Origin: Stygiobacter electus
Lineage (GTDB): Bacteria; Bacteroidota; Ignavibacteria; Ignavibacteriales; Melioribacteraceae
Length of the DNA: 64,000 bases
Direction: 5' to 3'
Assembly: GCA_029210465.1 (NCBI GenBank)
Contig: JARGDL010000017.1
Span: forward strand, 1 to 64,000
Every line of letters begins with the position of its first letter. The first letter of the stretch is position 1. The notes under the pieces were generated by a model. That model was given only the letters and a program-made list of their open reading frames with translations. It was not told where the DNA came from and did not search any database. The translations under genes were made by a program, and so were the position numbers. Below are positions 26,425 to 35,302 of the stretch, piece by piece.

Positions 26425-28305
26425 ATGAAATATTCACTCATTTTTTTATCATTAATTATGGTTTTTTCTATGGCAAAAAGTAGTAAAGCTCAATTAAAAG
26501 AAAGAAAAGATATTCCAGAAAAATATAAATGGGATAACTCAATTATTTATCAATCAGTTGATGACTGGTACAAAGATAAACAAACACTCGAAGCACAAAT
26601 TGAAATGTTAAAATCATTTCAAGGTAAAGTTGGTAAAAATTCTGAATTGTTTTACACAACTCTTAAAATGTATTTTGATATTTACAAATTGTATTACAAG
26701 TTTTCTGATTATGCATTCCGTGTTGCAGATGAAGATTTAAGAAATAGTTCTAACCAATCTTTGAATCAAATATCAACAACAATCGGGACTAAATTTGCAG
26801 AAGCTTCTTCTTTTATTAATCCTGAAATTTTAAGTCTTGATAATGAAAAGATTAAAAAATTCTTTGATGAGAAAAAAGAACTAAGTGAATTTAAATTTTA
26901 TGTTGATGATATTTTACGCTTACGACCACACACATTAACTTCAAGAGAAGAAGAAATTCTTGCAAGTGCTGGATTAATAACATCAACTCCAAGTGAAGTT
27001 CATTCTATATTCGATAATGCAGAAAAACCAAATCCTAAAATAAAATTATCATCTGGTGAAACAATTGAATTGAACGCAGCTAATTACAATAAGTATAGAA
27101 CAGTCCCAAATAGAAAAGATCGCGAATTAGTTATGCGTTCGATGTTTGAGAATTATAAAAAATTCCAAAATACATTTGGAGCTAACTTAGCTGGTAAATT
27201 GCGTGCAGATTATTTTTATGCAAAAAATAGGAAGTATGAAACTGTTTTAGAAAGTTCATTAAACGCAAACAATATTCCTGTTTCAGTATATGAAAATTTA
27301 ATTAATCAAATACATAAAAATTTATCAACTCTTCATCGTTTCCTTAAATTAAAAGCAAAAATGCTCGGTGTAAAAGATTTACATTATTATGATCTTTACA
27401 CACCGTTAGTTAAATCTGTAAAATTCAAATTCACAGTTGAAGAAGGACAAAAACTTTTACTTGATGTTTTCAAGCCAATGGGAGATGAATATGTAACTAC
27501 AGTTAAAAAATCTTTTGATGAAAGATGGATAGATTATATTCCAACAAATGGAAAACGAAGCGGTGCTTATTCTTCAGGTGCTCAATATGATTTACATCCA
27601 TACATTTTAATGAATTGGACTGATGATTATGAATCTGTTTCAACATTAGCACATGAACTTGGACATACAATGCATAGTTATTTTTCAAATAAACATCAAA
27701 CATTTGTTAATGCACAATATCCAATCTTTGTTGCTGAAATTGCTTCAACGATGAATGAAAATCTTTTAAATCATTACATGGTTAATAATGTTAAATCAAA
27801 AGAAGAAAAACTTTATTTGCTTGGTTCATATTTGGATTTACTGAGAACAACAATTTTTCGACAAACTTCCTTTGCAGAATTTGAATGGGAAATTCACAAG
27901 AGAATTGAAAAAGGTGAACCAATTACGGGTGAAGATTTAAGTAAAATTTATCTCGACATTGTCAGAAAATATTATGGACACAATGAAGGTGTTTGTAAAG
28001 TTGATGATTTTATTGCTTACGAATGGGCATACATTCCACACTTTGTAAATTATACTTATTATGTTTATCAATATTCTACTTCATTAATTTATGCAACAGC
28101 TTTTGCAGAAAAAGTAATTAACGAAGGACAAACTGCAGTTGATAAATTTTATCATATTCTTAAAGGTGGAAGTTCAGATTATCCAATTGAATTAATCAAA
28201 AAAGCTGGAATTGATCCTTTATCTTCAGAAGCTTTTGATTTAACTATGGCAAAGATGAACAAAGTTATGGATCAAATTGAAGAATTGTTGAATAAGAAAA
28301 AATAA
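26425..28305 (+). CDS. pepF: Oligoendopeptidase F (M3B), exported
   Basis: This 626-residue zinc metallopeptidase cleaves short peptides. The ATG at 26425 is preferred because GGAG lies six bases upstream, inside a longer TTG frame. The N-terminus is a signal peptide (MKYSLIFLSLIMVFSMAKSSKAQ), unusual because most PepF enzymes are cytoplasmic. The M3 catalytic site is STLAHELGHTMHSYFS (HExxH), with the third ligand Glu in ...EIASTMNE about 26 residues later. The C-terminal FVNYTYYVYQYSTSL segment is typical of the family. It is coupled to the OPT transporter, suggesting peptide scavenging in the periplasm. A strong terminator follows. Confidence 0.93.
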   Translation: MKYSLIFLSLIMVFSMAKSSKAQLKERKDIPEKYKWDNSIIYQSVDDWYKDKQTLEAQIEMLKSFQGKVGKNSELFYTTLKMYFDIYKLYYKFSDYAFRVADEDLRNSSNQSLNQISTTIGTKFAEASSFINPEILSLDNEKIKKFFDEKKELSEFKFYVDDILRLRPHTLTSREEEILASAGLITSTPSEVHSIFDNAEKPNPKIKLSSGETIELNAANYNKYRTVPNRKDRELVMRSMFENYKKFQNTFGANLAGKLRADYFYAKNRKYETVLESSLNANNIPVSVYENLINQIHKNLSTLHRFLKLKAKMLGVKDLHYYDLYTPLVKSVKFKFTVEEGQKLLLDVFKPMGDEYVTTVKKSFDERWIDYIPTNGKRSGAYSSGAQYDLHPYILMNWTDDYESVSTLAHELGHTMHSYFSNKHQTFVNAQYPIFVAEIASTMNENLLNHYMVNNVKSKEEKLYLLGSYLDLLRTTIFRQTSFAEFEWEIHKRIEKGEPITGEDLSKIYLDIVRKYYGHNEGVCKVDDFIAYEWAYIPHFVNYTYYVYQYSTSLIYATAFAEKVINEGQTAVDKFYHILKGGSSDYPIELIKKAGIDPLSSEAFDLTMAKMNKVMDQIEELLNKKK

Positions 28306-28310
28306 ATCGT

Positions 28311-28361
28311 TGTCATGCTCAATTCAATACAAAGCTTTTAGGAATTGAGCATGACATTTTT
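28311..28361 (+). terminator. Rho-independent terminator after pepF
   Basis: A perfect 15-bp stem, TGTCATGCTCAATTC (28311-28325) with GAATTGAGCATGACA (28342-28356), is followed by five T. Confidence 0.88.
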
Positions 28362-28373
28362 CCCCCGATTAAT

Positions 28374-28532
28374 CTATTGAAGTTTTAATTCCTTTATTGC
28401 TAATCCAATTGCTGTTTCAATTGAATATCTTTCGTTTAAATAATTTAAAACGATTTTGAAGAAATTCTTTTGAAATTTCTTTGGAATAAAAACTCCATAA
28501 AAATATCTAGTTAACTCAATTATCTTTTCCAT
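28374..28532 (-). CDS. Possible 52-residue protein
   Basis: A minus-strand frame from the ATG at 28532 encodes MEKIIELTRYFYGVFIPKKF, then NYLNERYSIETAIGLAIKEL and a short end. A GGGAAAG ribosome-like site lies nine bases upstream. It fills the otherwise empty gap between pepF and the aminotransferase gene. Composition is protein-like with amphipathic helices. No family was recognised, and it may not be expressed. Confidence 0.4.
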   Translation of the reverse strand: MEKIIELTRYFYGVFIPKKFQKNFFKIVLNYLNERYSIETAIGLAIKELKLQ

Positions 28533-28604
28533 TTTTACTTTCCCAAAATCTATTATTATTATCGAAAAGTTTAGCTAAATTTTAAGTATTATTTTGAGGA
28601 AATT

Positions 28605-29738
28605 ATGGATAAAAAAAAGGTTCGTGAATTATTCCCCCATTTAAAAACAGAACAAATTTATTTTAATCATGCCGCAATTGGACCATGGAGTGATTTAGTT
28701 CTAAAAAGACTTGAAGAATATAAAAATCTTCGAATCGGTGAAATGATAAATCCCTTTCCTTACTTTTTAGAAAAAAGTATAAGTGCAAAAAAGAAATTAT
28801 CACAGCTTATTAATTGTTCTCCTGATAGAATCGCATGGATTGATAATGTTTCAAATGGAATTAGTCTTTTAGCTAATAGTCTGCAATGGAAAGTTGGTGA
28901 TGAAGTAATTCTAAACGATATTGAATTTCCTGCAAATGTTTATCCATTCTTAAACTTGAAAAGTAAAGGTGTGGAAGTAAAATTTGCAAAATCTAAAAAT
29001 GGAATTGTTGATTTTGATGATATAGTTTCACTTGTAACAAATAAAACTAAATTAATTTCAATTAGCTATGTTCAATTTCTTACTGGTTATAATGCAAAGA
29101 TTGATGAAATTGGAAATTACTGTAAAACTAAAAACATAATATTTTGTGTTGACGCAATTCAAGCAACTGGAGTTTTGAACATTGATGTTCAAAAATCTAA
29201 TATAGATTTCTTAATTGGCGGTACACAAAAATGGTTGATGACTTCTCAAGGACTTTCCTATTTTTTCATAACTGAAGAATTACAAAATAGATTAGTTCAG
29301 GAAAGCGTAGGTTGGTTATCTGTAAAAAATGAAAATGATTTTTTGAATTACAAATTGGATTTAAAAGATACAGCTGAAAGATTTCAGAATGGAACTGTAA
29401 ATTCACTCGCTGTTTGTCTTTTTGATGCATCATTAGATTTATTCATTGAAACAGGAATTTCTTATATTCAAAATGAAGTGCGTAACAATTCATCTTATTT
29501 AATTAAAAAATTAAGTGAAATTGGTGTTCACCCAATTCTCCACAATGTTGATGAAAATCATTTATCGGGTATAGTTTCTTTTCAACATAAAAATAATAAT
29601 GAGCTGTTCGAAAAATTAATTTTAAGAAAAATTATATGTGCAATGCGTGAAGGTTATATTCGGCTTTCGCCTCATTTTTATAACACAAAAGATGAAATTG
29701 ATTTTGTTGTAAATGAAATTAAAGAATGTTTAAAATAA
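28605..29738 (+). CDS. Class V aminotransferase (cysteine desulfurase/epimerase-like)
   Basis: This 377-residue PLP enzyme has fold type I. FNHAAIGPW near residue 20 and the substrate-binding region (NVSNGISLLANSL, about 86-98) are typical of the isopenicillin-N epimerase/SufS-like branch. CVDAIQATG (about 181-190) contains the pyridine-binding Asp. The Schiff-base lysine lies in GGTQKWLM (about 205-212). No conserved cysteine of the desulfurase loop is visible, so a role as aminotransferase, epimerase or lyase is as likely as sulfur mobilisation. TTGAGGA lies upstream. It is a single-gene transcript. Confidence 0.85.
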   Translation: MDKKKVRELFPHLKTEQIYFNHAAIGPWSDLVLKRLEEYKNLRIGEMINPFPYFLEKSISAKKKLSQLINCSPDRIAWIDNVSNGISLLANSLQWKVGDEVILNDIEFPANVYPFLNLKSKGVEVKFAKSKNGIVDFDDIVSLVTNKTKLISISYVQFLTGYNAKIDEIGNYCKTKNIIFCVDAIQATGVLNIDVQKSNIDFLIGGTQKWLMTSQGLSYFFITEELQNRLVQESVGWLSVKNENDFLNYKLDLKDTAERFQNGTVNSLAVCLFDASLDLFIETGISYIQNEVRNNSSYLIKKLSEIGVHPILHNVDENHLSGIVSFQHKNNNELFEKLILRKIICAMREGYIRLSPHFYNTKDEIDFVVNEIKECLK

Positions 29739-29741
29739 AAC

Positions 29742-29802
29742 GAGGAGAAACACTCCAAATCATACGTTGGGGGAGACGTATGACCCAGAATGAAGTCTCC
29801 TC
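29742..29802. terminator. Bidirectional stem-loop between convergent genes
   Basis: An outer stem GAGGAGA/TCTCCTC (29742-29748, 29796-29802) encloses a hairpin CATACGT/ACGTATG. It lies between two convergent genes, with A- and T-rich flanks, and probably ends both transcripts. Confidence 0.6.
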
Positions 29803-29808
29803 AAAAAT

Positions 29809-30027
29809 TTATTTTTCAGGATTGTAAGATAATTCAATTTTAACGTGTAAATCTGCACCACTAAATAAAGTATATTTAACTTCGCTAATTGTGCATTTGT
29901 AATCTTCGCCAACCATATCACTAACAACTTTTGCAACTGCATTTTCTAATGCACCTATACTAACAGATTTTAATTTGTTTTGCAAAAGTTTATCTACATC
30001 TATTGTTTTTTCTTGATCGCTTGCCAT
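29809..30027 (-). CDS. Small conserved-looking protein of unknown function
   Basis: This 72-residue soluble protein (MASDQEKTIDVDKLLQNKLK then SVSIGALENAVAKVVSD) has an alpha-beta pattern, ending in two strands (CTISEVKYTLFSGADLHVKI). It has no signal peptide. It lies 44 bp downstream of the phosphohexomutase gene on the same strand and may share its transcript. Family not recognised. Confidence 0.65.
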   Translation of the reverse strand: MASDQEKTIDVDKLLQNKLKSVSIGALENAVAKVVSDMVGEDYKCTISEVKYTLFSGADLHVKIELSYNPEK

Positions 30028-30071
30028 AATCTCAATTCATTTTCTAATACAAATGTAATAAAAAATTATAA

Positions 30072-31418
30072 TTATTGTCTAATAAAATTTAATAATTCTT
30101 TGGTTTTTTCTTCCATTAAATTTTTATCACCGCGGCTTTCAACATTTAATCTTATCAAAGGTTCAGTATTACTTAAACGAACATTAAACCGCCAGTTTGG
30201 ATATTCAATACTTACGCCGTCAAGTTCATCTATAATTCCATCAGAATATTTTGCTTTTATTTGTTCTAGTTTTTCTTTTGGATTTTCAATAGTCGAATTA
30301 ATTTCACCAGAACATGGATAAGAATTTACCATCTCTTCAACTAAACTTGAAAATGGTTTATTTTCTTCCGATATCAATTGAAGAATTAAAAGAAAAGGTA
30401 TTAATCCGCTATCTGAATAAAAATTATCTCTGAAATAATGATGGGCAGACATTTCACCACCATAAATTGCATTTACTTCTCTCATCTTTTGTTTGATATA
30501 AGCATGACCACTTTTAGAGACTACCGCTTCGCCACCAGATTTTTTTACAACTTCAATAGTGTTCCAAGTTAATCGTGGATCGTGAACAATTTTTTCATTT
30601 GGATTTAATTTTAAAATTGATTTTGCTAATAATCCAACTATGTAATAACCTTCAATAAAATTTCCTTTCTCATCAAAAAAGAAACAACGGTCATAATCGC
30701 CATCCCAAGCTACACCTAAATCAGCATTGTTTTTTTTCATTGCTTCAATTGTGGAATGTCGGTTTTCTGGCAACAAAGGATTTGGAACACCATTTGGAAA
30801 ATTAGAATCGGGCTCATGAAAAACTTTTATCATTTTAATTGGAAGATTTTTTTCAAGTTCATCTAATGCTGGTCCAACACAACCATTGCCAGCGTTAACA
30901 ACAACTTTATATGGTTTAATCTTTTCGGGATTGTAAAATTTTTTCAAGCTTTCAATAAATTCATTCATTATGTTTTTTTGAACAACCTTACCTTTTTGAA
31001 TCGAATTTTTACCAAGTTGATTATTCAAAATCATTTTTTCAATTTCTTTCAAACCAGAATCATAACCCATTGGAACAGAACCACGTTTTACAAATTTCAA
31101 TCCATTATATTCCGGTGGATTATGGCTTGCAGTTATCATTACTCCACCATCGGCATTTAAATATGGTGTAGCAAAATAAATCATCTCAGTTCCACAAAGT
31201 CCTAAATCAATAACATCACAACCAGCATCGGTTAATCCATTTGCAAGTGCTTTTGATAATTCAGGTGAAGATTTTCTAACATCTCGACCAATTACAACAG
31301 ATTTTGCATTTAAATATTTTGCAACAGATTTACCAACTTTATATGCTAGTTCAGAATTAAGTTCTGATGGAACTTTACCTCTAATATCGTAAGCTTTAAA
31401 TGAATTGATTTTTTCCAC
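30072..31418 (-). CDS. Phosphomannomutase/phosphoglucomutase
   Basis: This 448-residue enzyme of the alpha-D-phosphohexomutase superfamily interconverts hexose 6- and 1-phosphates for sugar-nucleotide synthesis. Domain marks are all present: FKAYDIRGKVPSEL at the N-terminus, the phosphoserine loop TASHNPPEYNGLK (about 95-108), the Mg loop DGDYDRCFFFD (about 237-247), the sugar loop GGEMSAHHYF (about 316-325) and the phosphate loop RLSNTEPLIRL (about 414-424). GEMSAHHYFRD is the bispecific PMM/PGM form. It could supply precursors for the surface-sugar operon 2 kb away. Confidence 0.93.
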   Translation of the reverse strand: MEKINSFKAYDIRGKVPSELNSELAYKVGKSVAKYLNAKSVVIGRDVRKSSPELSKALANGLTDAGCDVIDLGLCGTEMIYFATPYLNADGGVMITASHNPPEYNGLKFVKRGSVPMGYDSGLKEIEKMILNNQLGKNSIQKGKVVQKNIMNEFIESLKKFYNPEKIKPYKVVVNAGNGCVGPALDELEKNLPIKMIKVFHEPDSNFPNGVPNPLLPENRHSTIEAMKKNNADLGVAWDGDYDRCFFFDEKGNFIEGYYIVGLLAKSILKLNPNEKIVHDPRLTWNTIEVVKKSGGEAVVSKSGHAYIKQKMREVNAIYGGEMSAHHYFRDNFYSDSGLIPFLLILQLISEENKPFSSLVEEMVNSYPCSGEINSTIENPKEKLEQIKAKYSDGIIDELDGVSIEYPNWRFNVRLSNTEPLIRLNVESRGDKNLMEEKTKELLNFIRQ

Positions 31419-31570
31419 TTATTCTCCAAAAAATGTTTTATTAAAAATAAATAAAAATATTTCAAAAAATAATTTTCCAAAATTGAACTTTTATTACGGC
31501 AATTAATGTTTTAACAAAAGATGTTATAACATTTATTATTTTTTAATTAAATCAAAAAAGGAGTAAAACA

Positions 31571-32158
31571 ATGAAAAAAATATTTTTGGCATCATTCATT
31601 TTAGTATTATCAACAACTTTAACATTTGCCCAAACAAAATGGGTTATAGATAAAGCTCATTCAAAAGTTCAATTCAGCGTATCTCACCTTGTTATTACTG
31701 ATGTTGTTGGACAATTCAAAAAATATGATATAAAAGTTGAAACAAATGGTGATGATTTCACAAACGCAAAAATTGAATTTACAGCAGATGTAAATTCTAT
31801 CGATACAGAAAATGAAGGAAGAGATAAGCATTTAAAGTCCGATGACTTTTTTAATGCAGAAAAATTTCCACAAATAAAGTTTATTGGTAAAAAAATGGAA
31901 AAAGTAGGAGATGGTAAATTCAAGTTAACTGGAGATTTTACAATCCGCGATGTTACCAAACCAATTACTTTAGATGTTACGTTTAGAGGAATAGTTAAAG
32001 ATCCTTGGGGAAATACAAAAGCTGGGTTTAAAATTAAAGGTGTTGTAAACAGATTTGATTATAACTTGAAATGGAATAATTTAATGGAAACTGGTGGTGC
32101 TGTAGTTGGTAAAGATGTTGAAATTACAGTTAACTTAGAACTTAATAAACAAAAATGA
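31571..32158 (+). CDS. YceI-family periplasmic lipid-binding-like protein
   Basis: This 195-residue protein starts with a signal peptide (MKKIFLASFILVLSTTLTFAQ). A YceI beta-barrel domain follows: WVIDKAHSKVQFSVSHL, FTADVNSIDTENEGRDKHLKS, FFNAEKFPQIKF, FTIRDVTKPITLDVTF. YceI proteins bind long-chain polyisoprenoids or lipids; physiological roles vary. Its stop overlaps the marR start (ATGA), so the two form an operon, a frequent YceI arrangement. Confidence 0.93.
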   Translation: MKKIFLASFILVLSTTLTFAQTKWVIDKAHSKVQFSVSHLVITDVVGQFKKYDIKVETNGDDFTNAKIEFTADVNSIDTENEGRDKHLKSDDFFNAEKFPQIKFIGKKMEKVGDGKFKLTGDFTIRDVTKPITLDVTFRGIVKDPWGNTKAGFKIKGVVNRFDYNLKWNNLMETGGAVVGKDVEITVNLELNKQK

Positions 32159-32604
32159 AATTAGAAAAAGAAATAAAACAATCTAAATTTAGAAATGAAT
32201 TTCATAAGCTGGCAGTAAATATTTTTTATTCTTACAGCTGGCTTTTGAATTTACAGACTAACCTTTTTAAAAATTTTAATATAACTAGTAATCAATATAA
32301 TATATTAAGAATTTTACGTGGGCAATATCCGAATGCAGCTACTGTTAATTTACTCCGTGAAAGAATGATTGATAAAATGTCTGATGCTTCTCGTTTGGTT
32401 GAAAGACTTCGTCAGAAAGGTCTAGTAAAACGTGGACTTTGCAAATCAGATAGAAGACGTGTTGATGTTATAATTACTGAAAAAGGATTAAATCTTCTTA
32501 AGGAAATTGATCAACTAAACAAAAAGTATGATGCTTTCTTTAAAAATTTAACTGAAAGTGAAGCAGAAACTTTAAATAAACTTCTCGATAAAATGAGAGG
32601 TTGA
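32155..32604 (+). CDS. MarR-family transcriptional regulator
   Basis: This 149-residue winged-helix regulator has its recognition region at ERMIDKMSDASRLVERLRQKGLV (about 63-85), followed by the wing CKSDRRRVDVIITEKG (about 90-105); a helical dimerisation region flanks it on both sides. It is translationally coupled to yceI and probably controls that operon in response to a small ligand or stress. Target genes are not visible beyond this inference. Confidence 0.9.
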   Translation: MKLEKEIKQSKFRNEFHKLAVNIFYSYSWLLNLQTNLFKNFNITSNQYNILRILRGQYPNAATVNLLRERMIDKMSDASRLVERLRQKGLVKRGLCKSDRRRVDVIITEKGLNLLKEIDQLNKKYDAFFKNLTESEAETLNKLLDKMRG

Positions 32605-32616
32605 AAGTGAGGAATT

Positions 32617-33288
32617 ATGAATTTATTTAAAATATTTTTAATGATAATGATCATAAATAATTTAATTAATGCTTTCCCATTTAGAGTAAATCAAATTCCA
32701 AATGGTAATAAATTCGGATGCGCTAATTGTCATGTTTCACATTTGGGCGGTGGTGAAAGAAATGATTTCGGAAAACTTGTCGAACAAAAATATTTAGATC
32801 AAAATGGGAATGTAACCTGGAATAGTGCCATAGCTAATGAAGATGCTGACGGTGATGGCTTTACAAATGGTCAAGAATTACAAGATCCCAATGGAACTTG
32901 GGTACAAGGTCAACCAAATCCTGGATTGTCTGATAATGTTTTTAATCCCGGTGACAAAAACAGTAAACCAACTGGAACTTCAAATGAAAAACTTGAAATG
33001 TTTTATACTTTTAGACTTAACCAAAATTATCCAAATCCTTTTAATCCAAATACTCAAATAAGTTATCAACTTCAGGAAGAATCTGCTGTTACAATAAAAA
33101 TTTATGATTTGCTTGGAAATGAATTAGAAACACTTGTGCATCAAATTCAAACAAAAGGCAATTACAATTTCAATTTTAATGCAAATGGATTTGCAAGTGG
33201 TGTCTATATTTATAAACTAGTAGCTAAACCACTTAAAGATGAAAAAAGACCTTTTATAGAAGTGAAAAAAATGATTTTATCTAAATAA
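32617..33288 (+). CDS. Secreted single-heme-motif protein with T9SS sorting domain
   Basis: This 223-residue protein has a GAGG ribosome site and a signal peptide ending near residue 20. One c-type heme motif CANCH (about 35-39) follows in a short domain (NGNKFGCANCHVSHLGGG), then a calcium-binding loop DADGDGFTNGQELQD (about 74-88) like thrombospondin type 3/EF-hand repeats. A T9SS sorting domain closes it (LNQNYPNPFNPNTQISYQL to KKMILSK). It should be exposed on the cell surface. It follows marR by 12 bp and may be part of that transcript. A role in surface electron transfer is an inference. Confidence 0.85.
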   Translation: MNLFKIFLMIMIINNLINAFPFRVNQIPNGNKFGCANCHVSHLGGGERNDFGKLVEQKYLDQNGNVTWNSAIANEDADGDGFTNGQELQDPNGTWVQGQPNPGLSDNVFNPGDKNSKPTGTSNEKLEMFYTFRLNQNYPNPFNPNTQISYQLQEESAVTIKIYDLLGNELETLVHQIQTKGNYNFNFNANGFASGVYIYKLVAKPLKDEKRPFIEVKKMILSK

Positions 33289-33293
33289 TTATT

Positions 33294-33354
33294 AAAGGTT
33301 GTTATAAATAATCATACTTCATCAAAAGAAATATTAAATTATGACAACCTTTTT
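33294..33354 (+). terminator. Possible terminator with long loop
   Basis: AAAGGTTGT (33294-33302) pairs with ACAACCTTT (33344-33352), followed by T. The loop is about 41 bases, so strength is doubtful. The rest of 33289-33500 is empty. Confidence 0.4.
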
Positions 33355-33500
33355 ATACATATTTCGCATTTCTGCTATATAAACTTATCTTAAAATTTAT
33401 ACCTAAATTTGCAAGTGAATAATTATTAATTCAGCTTTAATTCCTGATTAATATATTCTTAATATTGACTTAATAATTTTGAAATAAAATTTTAACGGAA

Positions 33501-34511
33501 ATGAAGAAAAAAATTTTATTCATTTGTGGCTCTCTAAACCAAACAACAATGATGCATCAAATTTCAAAATATTTTGACGATCATGATTGTTACTTTACAC
33601 CTTATTATGCTGATGGAATTATTAATTATGCTGTAAGTAAAGGCTTTTTGAATTTTTCAATTCTTAATGGAACATTTAGAAAAAACACTGAAAAATATTT
33701 AAACGATAACAACCTTAAAATTGATTATCGTGGACAAAATAATGATTATGATTTAGTTTACACTTGCGCAGATTTAATTTACCCGAAAAACATTCGTGAT
33801 AAAAAGGTAATTTTAGTTCAGGAAGGAATGACTGATCCGGAAAATTTAATGTTTTACTTGGTAAAATATCTTAAGCTACCACGTTGGCTTGCAAGTACAT
33901 CAACAATGGGAATGTCGAATTTGTATGATTTCTTTTGTGTGGCTTCTTATGGTTACAGAGATTTCTTTATTAAAAGGAAAAGCGTTTCTCCTAATAAAAT
34001 AATCGTTACAGGTATTCCAAATTTTGATGATTTTAAAAAATATTTTGATAATAACTTCCCATATAAAAATTATGTACTCGTTTGCACTTCGGATGCGAGA
34101 GAAACATTTAAGTTCGAGAATAGAAAAAAATTTTTAAAGCAGTGCCTTGATATTGCTGATGGTAAACAATTGATCTTTAAATTGCACCCAAATGAAAAGT
34201 TTGATAGAGCAATTAAAGAAATAAATAAGTATGCACCTGGCTCATTAATTTTTACAGATGGAAATACAAATGAAATGATTGCAAACTGCGATACTTTAAT
34301 TACACAATATTCTTCTACATCTTTTGTCGGATTAGCTTTGGGCAAAGAAGTTTATTCTTATTTCAACGTTGATGAATTAAAAAGACTTTTGCCGCTTCAA
34401 AATAATGGAACATCTGCTGAAAGAATTGCACGTGTCGGTTTATATCTTTTAGAAAATCCTAATTTTAATTCAGAAAAAGTAATTAATGAATTTAATTTGA
34501 GAACCACGTAA
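33501..34511 (+). CDS. Glycosyl/glycerophosphotransferase-like surface-sugar protein
   Basis: This 336-residue cytoplasmic protein opens the surface-sugar operon. KKKILFICGSLNQTTMMHQI at the N-terminus and the C-terminal half (LIFKLHPNEKFDRAIKEI, then DGNTNEMIANCDTLITQYSS TSFVGLALGKEV) are typical of GT-B fold proteins of the CDP-glycerol glycerophosphotransferase or UDP-GlcNAc 2-epimerase type. It could be a glycosyltransferase that adds the operon's product, or an epimerase-like enzyme supplying an N-acyl sugar. The next gene overlaps its stop by one base. Confidence 0.6.
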   Translation: MKKKILFICGSLNQTTMMHQISKYFDDHDCYFTPYYADGIINYAVSKGFLNFSILNGTFRKNTEKYLNDNNLKIDYRGQNNDYDLVYTCADLIYPKNIRDKKVILVQEGMTDPENLMFYLVKYLKLPRWLASTSTMGMSNLYDFFCVASYGYRDFFIKRKSVSPNKIIVTGIPNFDDFKKYFDNNFPYKNYVLVCTSDARETFKFENRKKFLKQCLDIADGKQLIFKLHPNEKFDRAIKEINKYAPGSLIFTDGNTNEMIANCDTLITQYSSTSFVGLALGKEVYSYFNVDELKRLLPLQNNGTSAERIARVGLYLLENPNFNSEKVINEFNLRTT

Positions 34512-35302
34512 TGCAAATTATAACTGTTGTTCAAGCACGTTTTTCTTCTACAAGATTACCCGGTAAAGTTTTATTACCAATTCTCGAAAAGCCAATTTTA
34601 ATAAGAATGATTGAACGTGTTCGAAAAGCAAAGTTCGTAGGACAACTTGTTATTGCTACTTCAATAAATTCTGAAGATGACCAAATTGAAAAATTATGTA
34701 ATGAATATAATTTTGAGTGTTATCGTGGAAGCTTAACTGATTTATTAGATCGTCATTATCAGGTTGGATTAAAATATAATGCTGATGCTGTTGTCAAAAT
34801 TCCAAGCGATTGTCCATTAATTGATCCTTCAATAATTGACAAGGTAATTAAAAACTTTACTGAAAATAATTTTGATTACGTAAGTAATCTTCATCCTGCA
34901 ACTTATCCTGATGGGAATGATGTTGAAATATTTTCTTTCAATGCTTTGGAAAAAGCATGGAAAGAAGCGACAAAAAATTTTGAACGTGAACATACGACAC
35001 CTTACTTTTGGGAAAATCAAAATTTGTTCAAACTCGGTAATGTTAAATGGGAAACAGGTTTGGATTTATCAACTTCACTTCGATTTACATTAGATTATTT
35101 TGAAGACTATCAATTCATAAAAAATATTTACGAGGAACTTTATCCTAAAAATCCAGATTTTTCTCTTCAAGACATCTTAATTTTGCTGAAAGAAAAACCT
35201 GAGCTTTTGGAAATCAATAAAAAATATGCGGGCACTTATTGGTATGATAACCATTTAGATGAACTTAAAAATATTGAGGAGTATAAATCAAAAAAACTAT
35301 GA
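34511..35302 (+). CDS. Cytidylyltransferase, SpsF/NeuA-like
   Basis: This 263-residue nucleotidyltransferase should transfer CMP to the anomeric position of a ulosonic acid or related sugar. The Rossmann-like N-terminus carries the signature VQARFSSTRLPGKVLLPI (about 6-23). A second conserved part is AVVKIPSDCPLIDPSIIDKV (about 96-115), and KWETGLDLSTSLRFTLD resembles the SpsF C-terminal segment. The gene overlaps both neighbours (1 bp and 4 bp), so it is inside a tight operon with a NeuB-like synthase downstream. Confidence 0.85.
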   Translation: MQIITVVQARFSSTRLPGKVLLPILEKPILIRMIERVRKAKFVGQLVIATSINSEDDQIEKLCNEYNFECYRGSLTDLLDRHYQVGLKYNADAVVKIPSDCPLIDPSIIDKVIKNFTENNFDYVSNLHPATYPDGNDVEIFSFNALEKAWKEATKNFEREHTTPYFWENQNLFKLGNVKWETGLDLSTSLRFTLDYFEDYQFIKNIYEELYPKNPDFSLQDILILLKEKPELLEINKKYAGTYWYDNHLDELKNIEEYKSKKL

